Source: Methanocella conradii HZ254 (GTDB lineage: Archaea > Halobacteriota > Methanocellia > Methanocellales > Methanocellaceae). From it: a stretch of DNA of 64,000 nucleotides. The stretch spans positions 62,001-126,000 of the forward strand of contig NC_017034.1 of assembly GCF_000251105.1 (NCBI RefSeq). Reading direction: 5' to 3'. Made by a program: the position numbers and the translations under genes. The notes under the pieces were generated by a model, which had not been told where the DNA came from, made no database searches, and saw only the letters and a program-made list of their open reading frames with translations. Positions 42,243 through 50,753 of the stretch are shown in pieces; positions within the stretch are counted from its first letter, which is position 1; every line of letters begins with the position of its first letter.

Positions 42243-43159
42243 AGGTGTCTCTCCTTGATTATATCCGGAATCCTGGACACGGACTTGTTCTCCATGATCT
42301 TGCTGCCCATGACGAACGGGTATATCGTGTGGGGCACGTCATAGATCTCTTTTTCTATCTCGGCCTGCGGAAGCTCGGTCAGGTGCTGTATGCGCATGAC
42401 GAGTATGTTATAAAGGTCCCTGCACGGCTCCCTCAGCACGTCGAGCGACGGGCCGCCACAGCCATGGCACGGTATGCCATGGTTCGGGCACAATGCCCCG
42501 CATCTCCCGAACGTCACCGAGCCCAGGCACAGGTAGCCCTGCCCTAGCAGGCACTTACCTTCCTCAGGTATGCCCTCATACCTCCGCTTAAGCTTCCAGT
42601 TCTTGACGATCTCCATGTTCCGGTTACACTCGGCACACACGGACTTCTTCGGCAGCTCGGGCACATTGCCCTCGATGAGGGGAAGCAGCGCCTTACGCAG
42701 GAACGCTTCTTTCGGCGGACAGCCCGTAATGTAGTAGTCCACCTTGATGATGTCGCCCACCGCGTAGCCCCTGTAAAGCAATTCTGGGACGTCATCCTTC
42801 GGTATGGCCTTGCTCACGGTGGACGGGGACTCCATGAACACCCCGTTCAGGATGTCGTCCTTGCTGTGGATTATAGATAATCCAGATATGCCGCCGAAGC
42901 ACGCACAGGTGCCGAATGCGATGACCGTCCTGGCCTTCTGTCTCAGCTTTTTCACCCGCTCCATGTTCTCCTTGTTGCGGATGGCTCCGCCCACTATGGC
43001 GATGTCGATGCCGTCAGGCGGCTCCTTGACGTCCATCAATATAGGAGAGTACACGAGCTCGGCCTTGCCAAGCAATTGCAAGATGTCCTCGTGTATGTCT
43101 AATAATGCCATGTGGCAGCCGGCGCATGACGCCAATGGTTCAGTTGCGAGCTTGAGCAT
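42239..43159 (-). CDS. NiFe hydrogenase small subunit (group 3, MvhG-like)
   Basis: 306 residues from ATG 43159, five bases after GAGGTGA; a GTG at 43168 is less likely. Proximal cluster ligands: LASCAGCHMAL near the start, AFGTCACFGG near 90 and YITGCPPKE near 150. Medial and distal clusters: SVCAECNRNM, GKCLLGQGYLCLG, RCGALCPNHGIPCHGCGG. It conveys electrons from the NiFe site to a ferredoxin-type partner, plausibly the one two genes upstream. No Tat signal, so cytoplasmic. Confidence 0.9.
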   Translation of the reverse strand: MLKLATEPLASCAGCHMALLDIHEDILQLLGKAELVYSPILMDVKEPPDGIDIAIVGGAIRNKENMERVKKLRQKARTVIAFGTCACFGGISGLSIIHSKDDILNGVFMESPSTVSKAIPKDDVPELLYRGYAVGDIIKVDYYITGCPPKEAFLRKALLPLIEGNVPELPKKSVCAECNRNMEIVKNWKLKRRYEGIPEEGKCLLGQGYLCLGSVTFGRCGALCPNHGIPCHGCGGPSLDVLREPCRDLYNILVMRIQHLTELPQAEIEKEIYDVPHTIYPFVMGSKIMENKSVSRIPDIIKERHL

Positions 43160-43164
43160 CGGTG

Positions 43165-43692
43165 TCACCTCAAGATGAGCTTCTTCAGGCAGGTGTTAGG
43201 CCCGACGTGTACGATTTCCAGCTTACCCCTCTTGCCGGTTATCTCCTCCACTGCGCCCACCATGTAGCCGTAGAGGCTCTGGCAGAGCGGGCCTTTCTGC
43301 GGCATGCCTTCCCTGCGAAGGGTCTGCCGGACGAGGCAATCCCTGAACACTAGATAGATAAAAGTCTCCCCATTCTCAGTGATAATATAAGAATCCTTGC
43401 CCTTGGGCTTCCACAGCTCAAAGTTGTACTGCTTGCCCAGGATTTCGGACAGCTCCTTAAGGGCCTTCTCGATGTTGTCGGTCTTGGGGAAATACTTCCC
43501 CGTCTCATGGCCCAGCTTCATGCCTGCCCTGTATACGACAGCGTTCGCGCCGCCCCTGGCGATCTCCTCCAGCGAGCGGATGATCATGGCGTTTAAGACC
43601 ATCAGGCCGTGCAGCGCCTCCTCATAGTCGTGGATGTTGCCCTCGCAATGCAGGGGCAGCTCCTCGGGCTTTACGACGTGTTCCTGCACCAT
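43165..43692 (-). CDS. V4R-like cysteine-containing protein in the hydrogenase cluster
   Basis: 175 residues from ATG 43692, eight bases after AGGAGG, overlapping the ferredoxin stop by one base (TAATG). Helical N-terminus (VLNAMIIRSLEEIARGGANAVVYRAG) and a beta-rich C-terminus with FRDCLVRQTLRREGMPQKGPLCQSLYGYMVGAVEEITG and GPNTCLKKL. The three conserved-looking cysteines and overall layout recall V4R (vinyl-reductase) sensory or metal/haem-binding domains. Assignment is tentative. It may sense or deliver a cofactor for the hydrogenase. Confidence 0.68.
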   Translation of the reverse strand: MVQEHVVKPEELPLHCEGNIHDYEEALHGLMVLNAMIIRSLEEIARGGANAVVYRAGMKLGHETGKYFPKTDNIEKALKELSEILGKQYNFELWKPKGKDSYIITENGETFIYLVFRDCLVRQTLRREGMPQKGPLCQSLYGYMVGAVEEITGKRGKLEIVHVGPNTCLKKLILR

Positions 43693-43937
43693 TATACGAA
43701 CCTCCTGAGCATAGAGCACACCTCGAGGTCTATGTATAGCCGCCTGGACAGGTATATGTCCTGGTGCTCTATGGCGTTCGCCGGGCAGATCTCGTGGCAC
43801 GAGAGGCACATCATGCAATCATCGGGATTTGCCACCCTCGAGCGTCCATCTTTAAGCTCGTAGACGTGCATGGGGCAGTCGTGGACGCATAGGCCGCAGC
43901 CAATGCACACGTTGGTATCAACTACAATTTTTACCAT
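43692..43937 (-). CDS. ferredoxin with two 4Fe-4S clusters
   Basis: 81 residues. Cluster motif 1 is CIGCGLCVHDCP and motif 2 is CMMCLSCHEICP, each CxxCxxCxxxCP, so two 4Fe-4S clusters. After residue 58 a tail (QDIYLSRRLYIDLEVCSMLRRFV) extends beyond minimal ferredoxins and includes an extra cysteine. First gene of the hydrogenase cluster; likely electron acceptor or donor for the small subunit. Confidence 0.93.
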   Translation of the reverse strand: MVKIVVDTNVCIGCGLCVHDCPMHVYELKDGRSRVANPDDCMMCLSCHEICPANAIEHQDIYLSRRLYIDLEVCSMLRRFV

Positions 43938-44312
43938 TGGGGGGTCCCATCCTCATCCCTTGCTATTCGATAATAATAGCCGTCTGGATAAGAATTAATT
44001 CTCCATGTGATAGGATATAAAGCTATCCTTATCTGGAGAAAAATATTTCTCGTTTATGCGGCTTAACGGTGATTCATTTATGATTATATATAGATTGCAG
44101 GCGATATCTTAGGCTGTGATAGAATAATTTTGTTCGCGTCAAAATGCCACATAATTTCATCGGAAGTAAATTTCTCATGCCCGTACAATAAGGCTAAATT
44201 ATAAAAAGATTGTGGGCTATGGACAAGAAAGTTAATAAGACATGTGCGATTTATCAAGCTCAATGCCATGTTTGGCAAAATATTCGTTTAAACCGCGAAA
44301 AAAGGTGAGCCG
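43938..44312. other. AT-rich divergent intergenic region, 375 bp
   Basis: Promoter region for the leftward hydrogenase cluster and the rightward SprT-like gene. TATA-like ATTATATATAG is near 44082-44092. A 64-codon minus-strand frame (44084-44278) has no ribosome site and unremarkable sequence; it is not called. No tRNA or repeat is visible. Confidence 0.6.
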
Positions 44313-44996
44313 ATGGAAAACGACCATATGCTGAAGATGCAGGCCATAAACGAATATCTTAGCGATACGAGGCGGCGCTACTGGTCGATTAACGAGAATT
44401 ATTTTGAAAACCGCCTGCCAGACATCATGCTTCGCATTAGCGACCGCCTGTACAGCCGCATCGGCTATGCCCATAGCAACCCCCTCGGCATTGTGCTCTC
44501 GTACCGCTATCTGGATAAGTATGGGTGGGACGTGATGGATGACGTCTTCAAGCACGAGATCGCCCACGTCTATGCATTCCACTTTTATGGGGAGCGCGGC
44601 CACCGTGGCGAGCACTTTTTGGACGCGTGCCAGCGGATGGGCGTCTCGCCCAGCGCCAGGACGAATGACCTTTTCGTGGAGCGTGAGAAGTGGTATTACC
44701 GCTGCCGCAGGTGTGGGGAGTCCATCTACACGTATAGGCCTCTCACCAGGGTGGAGTACTGCGATTGCGCCGAGCCGTCTGACGAGACCATGCTCGTGAA
44801 GGTCACGAAAGACCAGCTCAGCATGCCGCTTAACGAGTTCAGGGCGCGCGTGAAGCCGAAGATATCCGTCTACAGGTGTGCCAGGTGTGGCCGGGAGGTC
44901 CGGAGGTATAAGCGTTGGGCTGATAAGCATTCCTGTGCCATTTGCCATCCTGGCGTCTTCGACGAGGATTGTCTCATGGTGCTGGTCAGAGGCTAG
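44313..44996 (+). CDS. SprT-like zinc metalloprotease-fold protein with zinc ribbons
   Basis: 227 residues, cytoplasmic. The SprT core (about 10-125) has YFENRLPDIMLRISDRL, then the Zn motif HEIAHVYAFH (HExxH) and a downstream GEHFLDACQRMG histidine. Two zinc ribbons follow: CRRCGESIYTYRPLTRVEYCDC and CARCGREVRRYKRWADKHSCAIC. SprT/Spartan enzymes digest DNA-protein crosslinks; archaeal members may share this. AGGTGA precedes the ATG. Single gene. Confidence 0.87.
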   Translation: MENDHMLKMQAINEYLSDTRRRYWSINENYFENRLPDIMLRISDRLYSRIGYAHSNPLGIVLSYRYLDKYGWDVMDDVFKHEIAHVYAFHFYGERGHRGEHFLDACQRMGVSPSARTNDLFVEREKWYYRCRRCGESIYTYRPLTRVEYCDCAEPSDETMLVKVTKDQLSMPLNEFRARVKPKISVYRCARCGREVRRYKRWADKHSCAICHPGVFDEDCLMVLVRG

Positions 44997-45056
44997 TAGT
45001 GTGATTCTTTATTGGCGTTACAATGATTCTATTTTGCCGGGCATTTATCCTAGTTT

Positions 45057-45180
45057 TACCACGAGGTACACAAAAAACACCAGGCTTTTCACCACAAGGT
45101 ACACAAAAAACACTAGGTACACAATCTCTTTTATTAAAAAAAAATGTGTAGTTTGTGTTTGCTTTGTGTACTTGATCTCC
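45057..45180 (+). repeat. CACAA-type tandem repeat with an inverted copy
   Basis: ACCACGAGGTACACAAAAAACACC, given in parts as ACCACGAGG and TACACAAAAAACACC, recurs as ACCACAAGG/TACACAAAAAACACT and then AGGTACACAA. An inverted arm, TTTGTGTACTTG, lies near 45162-45173 after an A-run. It resembles the repeat at 7832-7888 and fills most of the 266-bp gap between the SprT-like gene and aroD. Confidence 0.7.
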
Positions 45181-45262
45181 TCAACACTCTTAATTTAGGA
45201 CGCTTGCTAACAAATACCATACTACAAATATTGTTATGTTATAATGGAATCGATATACTAGC

Positions 45263-45919
45263 TTATCTCAGCCCGAGGAGCCTTAGCCCTTCAATTATTC
45301 TGTCGACGCGCATCTGGCCCGGGGCCACGGGCTCCCGCACGTAGCCATATGAAAAAACCGAGCCATAGAGGGGGGCCACTATGCGCGAGTGGGCGCCGAT
45401 ATCGCCCATGGCCATCGTACATACGGGGCGCTTTGAGGCCAGCGTGACCTCAAAGAGCCGTAACGCGTCCCCCAGGCTGCCTGGCATGACTGCTAGCTTC
45501 GCGATATCTCCCTTTTCAAGGCACCGCGATATGATGTCCAGCATCTCGCCGTTCGAGGGCGTCCTCTCAAAGTCGTGGTAAGATACGATGGCCATCGCGT
45601 CCGACCCTTCAGTCAGCGATACGATTTCATCGACGTTTCCTGCGCGCAGCTCCACGTCGACGTAATCGGCCAAGGGTATGAGCTTTCTAAAGAGCTCTAA
45701 ACGCTCCGCGTCGTCTCCCCTGAAGGATCCCCCCTCCCATGCCGGCCTTATCGTAACGATTATGGGCTTGCCCAGGCGGAAGATTTTTTCGACGAGGACC
45801 GGGGGGTCTTCCGACGCCAGGTCCACCCTGACCTCTATCATGTCTGCCCCGAGCCTTACCGCCTCCCTCGCATCGTCGAGGGAGGCCACCGATGCCACGA
45901 CTTTTGGGAAGAAATCCAT
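45263..45919 (-). CDS. aroD: 3-dehydroquinate dehydratase, type I
   Basis: 218 residues from ATG 45919 (MDFFPKVVASVAS), nine bases after AGAGGAG; longer frames lie inside the upstream gene. Third step of the shikimate pathway. Type I features: MIEVRVDLA, IVTIRPAWEGG, VDVELRAG, the catalytic histidine in SYHDFERTP and the Schiff-base lysine in IAKLAVMPGS, with APLYGSVFSYG near the end. Slightly short, as usual for archaea. Follows the dihydropteroate synthase-like gene by 10 bases. Confidence 0.94.
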   Translation of the reverse strand: MDFFPKVVASVASLDDAREAVRLGADMIEVRVDLASEDPPVLVEKIFRLGKPIIVTIRPAWEGGSFRGDDAERLELFRKLIPLADYVDVELRAGNVDEIVSLTEGSDAMAIVSYHDFERTPSNGEMLDIISRCLEKGDIAKLAVMPGSLGDALRLFEVTLASKRPVCTMAMGDIGAHSRIVAPLYGSVFSYGYVREPVAPGQMRVDRIIEGLRLLGLR

Positions 45920-45929
45920 GCCATCTCCT

Positions 45930-47369
45930 CTAAAACTCATCGTCCTGCAGATATGACCGCTTGAAGCGGATGGCCAGCCGCGCCTTCTCAAGCTCCCTGC
46001 CCAGGTACCCAGCGTGCTCGAGCGTAGAGACCAGGCCCCTGTCAACCAGCGTGTCGATGATGGCGGCGGGGTCATCCCCAACCACCGTCGTGTCCCCATT
46101 CCTGGCGTAAATCTTGCCATCTTTGACGAAGATGCTAAAGCTCCCCGCGGGGTCGAGCCTGAGCTGGCGCCGCCTCGCCTCGACTATCCCGCTCGGCTCG
46201 ACTATGTCCCTGCGTGCCCGCTTCTCCTTTATAACAAGTAGGTCCAGCCCCAGGTCCTTAGGGGAGCTTTTCCTCCGCTTTGCGAGCGCCATCATCATGC
46301 AGGCGGCCTTTAGCTCGTGGACGCTGTTGACCGTCTTGTGGCTCGCCTCCGTCGTGAACAGGACGCTCGCCCCAAGCTCCATGGCCATCCCTGCGAGCAG
46401 GGCGTTAATGCCTATAGAGTCGGCGTCCATAAGCTCTGTGACGTTGCCTGCGCCGAAGAACATGGGGATCTCGGGCATGCGGCGCCTGAACTCCATGTGC
46501 CTCTCCAGGGCGTCCATGAAGCCGTACCCGACGGGCTGCAATATGGGGCAGGCTATGATGTTTTTAATGCCCATGGAGCGGGCCTTCTCGACGTTCTCTA
46601 GCAACTCGCCGAGCGAGTCCCCGTCGGGTATGACCACGGCCGCGACGCCCTTTTCCGCCACAAGCGGCCCGACCTCGTCCATGTTCGTCCCATTCAAGTT
46701 TAGGACGAGGCTTGCGCCCTCATCTATGCCTGCCCTGATATATTCAGGTATGAGCGTATCGACGCTTACCGGCTTGCGCGTCACAGACCTGGCCACGCGC
46801 ACAACGCGCCTCACCTCATCCTCGCTTGACTCCAGCGGTATCCCGAGGTCTATTATGTCCGCATCCCCGTAGCTCTCAATCTTCTTTATCAACTCGATAT
46901 CTGACAGCCTCGTGGCCTCCACGACCTCGGCAAGGACCTTCATGCTCGACGTGCCCCCAATCTTCACCCCCTTCAGCATAAAGGAGAATGAAGCCTCTCC
47001 TTCCATTTTCTCAAGCTCTTTAAGGGCGCTCTCTTTTTTCGCCTTTTCCAGAAGCAGGTCCGCCGGGACCTCATGGGAAAACTCCACCCTGTCGGCCATG
47101 GCCAGCGCCAGCGGGATGTCGTAAGCGTGCCTGGGGCCCAGCCTGACCTTGACCCCCAGCTTCTCCTCCAGGCCTGAAAAGTCAGAGGCGACGAGGCCTG
47201 AGACGAGTATCAGGTCATAGCCCTTTTTATCAGCGAGGGCCTTCTCCAGCATCTTTGGAGTCGTAAAGGCGGCTATCCCCACGTCGAGCATCAACACGTC
47301 GGCCTTATCCTCCGCCACCTCCTTTACGACCGGGTAGGCGAGGCGGCCCGTCACGAGCAATATCCGCAT
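45930..47369 (-). CDS. dihydropteroate synthase-like protein (methanogen family)
   Basis: 479 residues. A short N-terminal domain (1-130) begins MRILLVTGRLAYPVVKEVA. A TIM-barrel of the pterin-binding type follows: ADIIDLGIPLESSEDEVRRV, PVSVDTLIPEYIRAGIDEGASLVLNLNG, VVIPDGDSLGELLENV, PEIPMFFGAGNVTELMDADSIG. This fits the DHPS-related protein found in methanogens and proposed to act in pterin metabolism, possibly tetrahydromethanopterin. The classical sulfonamide-site motif is incomplete, so the reaction is uncertain. Confidence 0.82.
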   Translation of the reverse strand: MRILLVTGRLAYPVVKEVAEDKADVLMLDVGIAAFTTPKMLEKALADKKGYDLILVSGLVASDFSGLEEKLGVKVRLGPRHAYDIPLALAMADRVEFSHEVPADLLLEKAKKESALKELEKMEGEASFSFMLKGVKIGGTSSMKVLAEVVEATRLSDIELIKKIESYGDADIIDLGIPLESSEDEVRRVVRVARSVTRKPVSVDTLIPEYIRAGIDEGASLVLNLNGTNMDEVGPLVAEKGVAAVVIPDGDSLGELLENVEKARSMGIKNIIACPILQPVGYGFMDALERHMEFRRRMPEIPMFFGAGNVTELMDADSIGINALLAGMAMELGASVLFTTEASHKTVNSVHELKAACMMMALAKRRKSSPKDLGLDLLVIKEKRARRDIVEPSGIVEARRRQLRLDPAGSFSIFVKDGKIYARNGDTTVVGDDPAAIIDTLVDRGLVSTLEHAGYLGRELEKARLAIRFKRSYLQDDEF

Positions 47370-47407
47370 ACAGAAGAGTTATAACGGACTGATGGATATT
47401 GATTGTT

Positions 47408-48079
47408 ATGCTTCGCTTCGACCTGCATGTCCACACGAGTTACTCCCAGGACGGCCTGAGCTCCGTGGAGGAAGTGCTAAAGGCCGCCGCGGCGGCGGGC
47501 CTGGACGGCGTAGCCATAACCGACCACGATACGACGGCGGGGGCGATACATGCCCTGGAAATCGTAGACAGGATAGCGCCGGGCCTGCTCGTCATACCCG
47601 GCATCGAAGTGTCCACAAGGTCCGGCCACCTGATAGTGCTGGGAGTCACCCGTGATATTCCTGCCCGCATGTCCGTACAGGAGACGATAAAGGAGGCGAA
47701 AAGGCTCGGCGGCACCATCGTCGTGCCCCACCCGTATAACCGGCCCAGGCACGGCATGCCCATCCCCGAGGGCGCCGACGCAGCGGAGGTGTATAATTCC
47801 AGGCACATCCTCGGGCTGCATAACCGGATAGCCCTCAGGAGGGCGCGCGACCTCGGCCTGCCCGGCGTGGCCGGTAGCGATGCGCACCAGGCCTCGCTGG
47901 TCGGCAGCGCAATAACTTTGATAAAAGCCGATAAAACCGTCAATAGCGTATTAGAATCCATAAAACAGGGAAAAACCTCAATAGACGTTGAAAAAACGCC
48001 ATTACACATATATGCATTCCAGATGGCCAACGGGTGGATGAAAAAGCTAAAAGCGATTTTTATTCATAAAAACAAATAG
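47408..48079 (+). CDS. PHP-domain metal-dependent phosphoesterase
   Basis: 223 residues from ATG 47408 (MLRFDLHVHTSYSQDGL). Metal-binding motifs of the PHP fold: DLHVHTSYS, ITDHDTTAG, PGIEVSTRSGHLIVLGV, VVPHPYNRPRHG and GSDAHQ. Candidates for substrate are nucleotides or phosphorylated small molecules. A basic C-terminal helix (MKKLKAIFIHKNK) follows. It is divergent from the DHPS-like gene with a short shared promoter region. Confidence 0.88.
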   Translation: MLRFDLHVHTSYSQDGLSSVEEVLKAAAAAGLDGVAITDHDTTAGAIHALEIVDRIAPGLLVIPGIEVSTRSGHLIVLGVTRDIPARMSVQETIKEAKRLGGTIVVPHPYNRPRHGMPIPEGADAAEVYNSRHILGLHNRIALRRARDLGLPGVAGSDAHQASLVGSAITLIKADKTVNSVLESIKQGKTSIDVEKTPLHIYAFQMANGWMKKLKAIFIHKNK

Positions 48080-48145
48080 TATTCCCTAAATCCGCATTTA
48101 TCGAAATATTTATCCATTAGCAGGTCTAATAATAATCGATTCCTC

Positions 48146-48595
48146 ATGGATAGCATTGACCAAACGATCATCGAAAAGCTTTCCAGGGATAGCCGGACCC
48201 ATTGCACCGAGATAGCCAGCGAGCTCGGCGTTGCGACGTCGACGGTACACAAGCGGGTTAACCAGCTGTACAACGATGGCGTCATCGAGCAGTTCACCAT
48301 CATCCTTGACCCCAAGAAGACTGGCATGCCATTGACCACGTTTATAGGGATAAACGTGGACGAGAACTATAAGGCGGAGATCATCGCGAAGCTGAAATCC
48401 CTCAAGAACGTGCTGGAGGTCTACGAGATACTGCAGCCCTACGACATCTTTATTAAGGTAAGGACAAGCGACATGAGCGAGCTGAAGGACTCCGTCTTGA
48501 GGGTGCTGGACAACACTGACGGAGTGATCAGCTCGAGCAGCATCATCACCACGATAAGGCATAAGGAGAGGACCTGCGTATTAGGTGATCAATGA
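48146..48595 (+). CDS. Lrp/AsnC-family transcriptional regulator
   Basis: 149 residues. N-terminal winged HTH (IDQTIIEKLSRDSRTHCTEIASELGVATSTVHKRVNQLYNDGVIEQF) and C-terminal RAM/Lrp effector domain (FIGINVDENYKAEIIAKLKSL...LEVYEILQPYDIFIKVRTSD). Full length for an archaeal Lrp. It heads a run of four overlapping or close genes that probably form one operon, the first three of them overlapping or within 20 bases. Confidence 0.92.
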   Translation: MDSIDQTIIEKLSRDSRTHCTEIASELGVATSTVHKRVNQLYNDGVIEQFTIILDPKKTGMPLTTFIGINVDENYKAEIIAKLKSLKNVLEVYEILQPYDIFIKVRTSDMSELKDSVLRVLDNTDGVISSSSIITTIRHKERTCVLGDQ

Positions 48596-48900
48596 TGATG
48601 GTATCCATGGTAGTAGAAGCCATTGCCGCCTTCCTGATGTACCTGCTCGGTGGAGCGCTGGTGTTATTTATCTACGAGTCGTACGCGCGCACTAAACAAA
48701 AAAACTTGATGTACATGGCGTTCGGGTTCTTCTTGATCATATTCGGAGGCAACCTTAACACGTTGAACGCATTGCTGCCGACGATGGTCGGCAGCGCGTT
48801 CGCGGTCGACGGGACTGTAGCAAGGACGGCGGCGCTGCTGATACAGCTGGGCGGCATCATCTCGCTGCTGTACTCGGCCTTAAACCCATATGCGTCTTAG
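48592..48900 (+). CDS. three-TM membrane protein downstream of the Lrp regulator
   Basis: 102 residues. Start ATG overlaps the Lrp stop by four bases. Three membrane helices (about 5-28, 38-58, 75-95) and a basic loop YARTKQKNLMYM. It resembles small archaeal membrane proteins next to HTH genes, several of which are called DUF7521 in haloarchaea; that link is weak. Possibly a membrane sensor paired with the regulator. Confidence 0.78.
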   Translation: MMMVSMVVEAIAAFLMYLLGGALVLFIYESYARTKQKNLMYMAFGFFLIIFGGNLNTLNALLPTMVGSAFAVDGTVARTAALLIQLGGIISLLYSALNPYAS

Positions 48901-48919
48901 ACGAGGCTGCGTGGTATCT

Positions 48920-49438
48920 ATGGATAGGTACGTGAACTTTGCGAAAACCTGGAAGATGGTCGGCGTCACATCCCGGCTCAGATGGCAGCAGAATAACTCC
49001 CTGGGCAGGTTCAACAAATACTTGCTTATCCGGTTTATCGACCGGTACGGGGATAAGGCCATGGAAGTCATCTCCGAGACCGGGCTTACCGTGGGGTATG
49101 AGGATGGCAAGAAGATATGCGATAACCTTAACCTGGATTCCGGGTCGCTGCGCGCCATGCTCATACCGATAGAGGCGATATCGCTCCTTGCAGGCGTCGA
49201 TTCGGATATTCTGGTGGAGAGCAACTATGGCCCAGGCTCTATCTGCCTCCGGGTGGATGACTGTATATACGCCACCCTTTTTGACGGCATGAACGTGGGC
49301 GCCGATTTTAAGACTAATGCCTGTGCCAGCTACTCGACGGGGCTTACCCGTGCGGTGAACGAGAAGTCGCGGGTGAGGGTGGTCAAGAGGCGCTGTGCCG
49401 GCGATACGTATTGTGAGTTCGTGGTGAGCCTTGGATGA
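48920..49438 (+). CDS. V4R-like hypothetical protein
   Basis: 172 residues from ATG 48920 (MDRYVNFAKTWKMVG); a frame to 48890 overlaps the previous gene. Helical first 90 residues, then a C-terminal segment with NACASYSTGLTRAVNEKSRVRVVKRRCAGDTYCEFVVSLG. The C-x4-YCEF ending is common in V4R and related sensory or haem-binding domains (also L-2-amino-thiazoline hydrolase-like proteins). Function unknown. Stop overlaps the following protease gene. Confidence 0.68.
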   Translation: MDRYVNFAKTWKMVGVTSRLRWQQNNSLGRFNKYLLIRFIDRYGDKAMEVISETGLTVGYEDGKKICDNLNLDSGSLRAMLIPIEAISLLAGVDSDILVESNYGPGSICLRVDDCIYATLFDGMNVGADFKTNACASYSTGLTRAVNEKSRVRVVKRRCAGDTYCEFVVSLG

Positions 49439-50196
49439 GGCTTTGGCCTAAGGTTTGGGCCGCCCTTCTGTTTTACCTGTTCATCGGCTTGATGGTCGTC
49501 TTTTTTTCGCCGTGGGCGGGCATTTTTACCTATCCCCTGGTAATTTTGGCTTCGGCGCTTTTCATATTAGCTTTGCGTTTAAGGGTTCGCATGGGAGGCT
49601 TTTTGGCCGGGTCTGTGGCCGCCGCCCTGTGCATGGGGCTGGTCATCGCCTTTCTAGCGATTATTGGCGCTATCCTTATCGGGCCGTTGAGGAATGGATA
49701 CGTTTATTTTCTGGGCATTGGCATCGCCATACAGCTGCTTGTTGGGCTTGGCGAGGAGATGTCTTTTCGGGCCTCGATTTTTCAGTGCATTTTCGATGAG
49801 GCGGGCTTCTGGCCTGCCGCCATGCTCTCCGCGGCGGGCTTTGCCGTGCTGCATCTGCCCTCCATGAGCCTTCTGGGCGTTGGCGTTGAGTCTGGCCTCG
49901 TCGCCCTTTGCACCATTTTCCTTGCGGGCGTCGCGCTCGCCCTATTATACGCCTATGGCGGCCTGTTGAACGCCATAGCGTTCCACTTCACATGGAATTT
50001 TATAGAGTACAACATTTTCAACATGGGACCACTTGAGGGCGCCATAAGCGTTACAAAGATAGGGCCTGACATCCTGACCGGCGGCGCTTTCGGCCCTGAG
50101 GCCTCGGCGGTCGGCCTTGTCGCCGTAGCGCTGCTCATACCGGCCATATGGCTTTATTATAGAGACCACAGCATATCTACCAAAAGTATTATCTAG
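49435..50196 (+). CDS. CPBP-family intramembrane metalloprotease (CAAX protease-like)
   Basis: 253 residues, seven or eight membrane helices. Active-site motifs of the ABI/CAAX (Rce1-like) family: GLGEEMSFRASIFQ (EExxxR), AVLHLPS (H motif 2) and NAIAFHFTWNF (third motif). Starts by ATGA overlap with the preceding gene, so it is part of the Lrp-led operon. Substrate unknown; in archaea these may cleave signal-like peptides or act in immunity to peptides. Confidence 0.9.
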   Translation: MRLWPKVWAALLFYLFIGLMVVFFSPWAGIFTYPLVILASALFILALRLRVRMGGFLAGSVAAALCMGLVIAFLAIIGAILIGPLRNGYVYFLGIGIAIQLLVGLGEEMSFRASIFQCIFDEAGFWPAAMLSAAGFAVLHLPSMSLLGVGVESGLVALCTIFLAGVALALLYAYGGLLNAIAFHFTWNFIEYNIFNMGPLEGAISVTKIGPDILTGGAFGPEASAVGLVAVALLIPAIWLYYRDHSISTKSII

Positions 50197-50237
50197 AATG
50201 GCGTTACAAAGTTAATGTTAGATAACGGAGGATATCT

Positions 50238-50558
50238 ATGTCCTTATTTGGACCCCAGGAGCTTTTATTAATTTTTGGGATTATTATCATACTTTTCGGT
50301 GCAACCAAGCTTCCGGAGCTTGCCCGCTCGCTGGGCCAGTCGATGGGCGAGTTCAAGGTGGGCCAGATGGAGGCAGAGCGTAGGTATGAGGCCCTTAAGA
50401 ACCAGCCTATAAGCCAGACTCCCGACGACATCGCCCTGACCCGCGCGCAGCGGATGGCTAAGAACCTCGGGATAGACATAAAGGGCAAGACCGACGAGCA
50501 GCTTCTCGCCGAGATCGAGAAGAAGCTGGCCGAGCAGGAAGCCGCCCTTAAGAGATAA
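50238..50558 (+). CDS. tatA: Sec-independent translocase protein TatA
   Basis: 106 residues. One N-terminal membrane helix (LLLIFGIIIILFGATKLPELARSLGQSMGEFKVG) with the FGxxKLPE hinge, an amphipathic helix and a charged coiled-coil tail. It forms the pore of the twin-arginine pathway with TatC, which is not in the window. GGAGGATATCT precedes the ATG. Followed by a terminator hairpin. Confidence 0.92.
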   Translation: MSLFGPQELLLIFGIIIILFGATKLPELARSLGQSMGEFKVGQMEAERRYEALKNQPISQTPDDIALTRAQRMAKNLGIDIKGKTDEQLLAEIEKKLAEQEAALKR

Positions 50559-50579
50559 GCCGCTCGCATCGTGAGCCAC

Positions 50580-50605
50580 AGGGCGTTCGAGCCCTAACCG
50601 TTTTT
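50580..50605 (+). terminator. terminator after tatA
   Basis: AGGGC-GTTCGA-GCCCT stem-loop followed within five bases by TTTTT. It begins 22 bases after the tatA stop codon. Confidence 0.65.
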
Positions 50606-50665
50606 AGTAAGTTATTTATAGTGCTGATGGCATTATAGGGGTGCGGAGACTTTTAATATCGTTGA

Positions 50666-50740
50666 AGCGGGGTGGGGTAGTCAGGAGATCCCGACGGGCT
50701 CATAACCCGTAGACCAATGGTTCAAATCCATTCCCCGCTA
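50666..50740 (+). tRNA. initiator tRNA-Met (CAT)
   Basis: Acceptor AGCGGGG (50666-50672) pairs with CCCCGCT (50733-50739), then discriminator A; CCA is not encoded. D-arm GGGGTAGTCAGGAGATCCC, anticodon arm GGGCTCATAACCC with CAT, T-arm with TTCAAAT. The A1-U72 pair and three GC pairs under the anticodon loop are hallmarks of an initiator. A TATA-like TTATTTATA lies about 50 bases upstream. Confidence 0.95.
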
Positions 50741-50753
50741 CTTGACCAATTGT

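Noticed and set aside
44084..44278. 64-codon minus-strand frame in the AT-rich gap
   Set aside because: No ribosome site and a TATA-like sequence runs through its end; insufficient support.
44232..44948. 238-codon minus-strand frame over the SprT-like gene
   Set aside because: The plus strand encodes a good HExxH metalloprotease with zinc ribbons; the reverse frame is a shadow.
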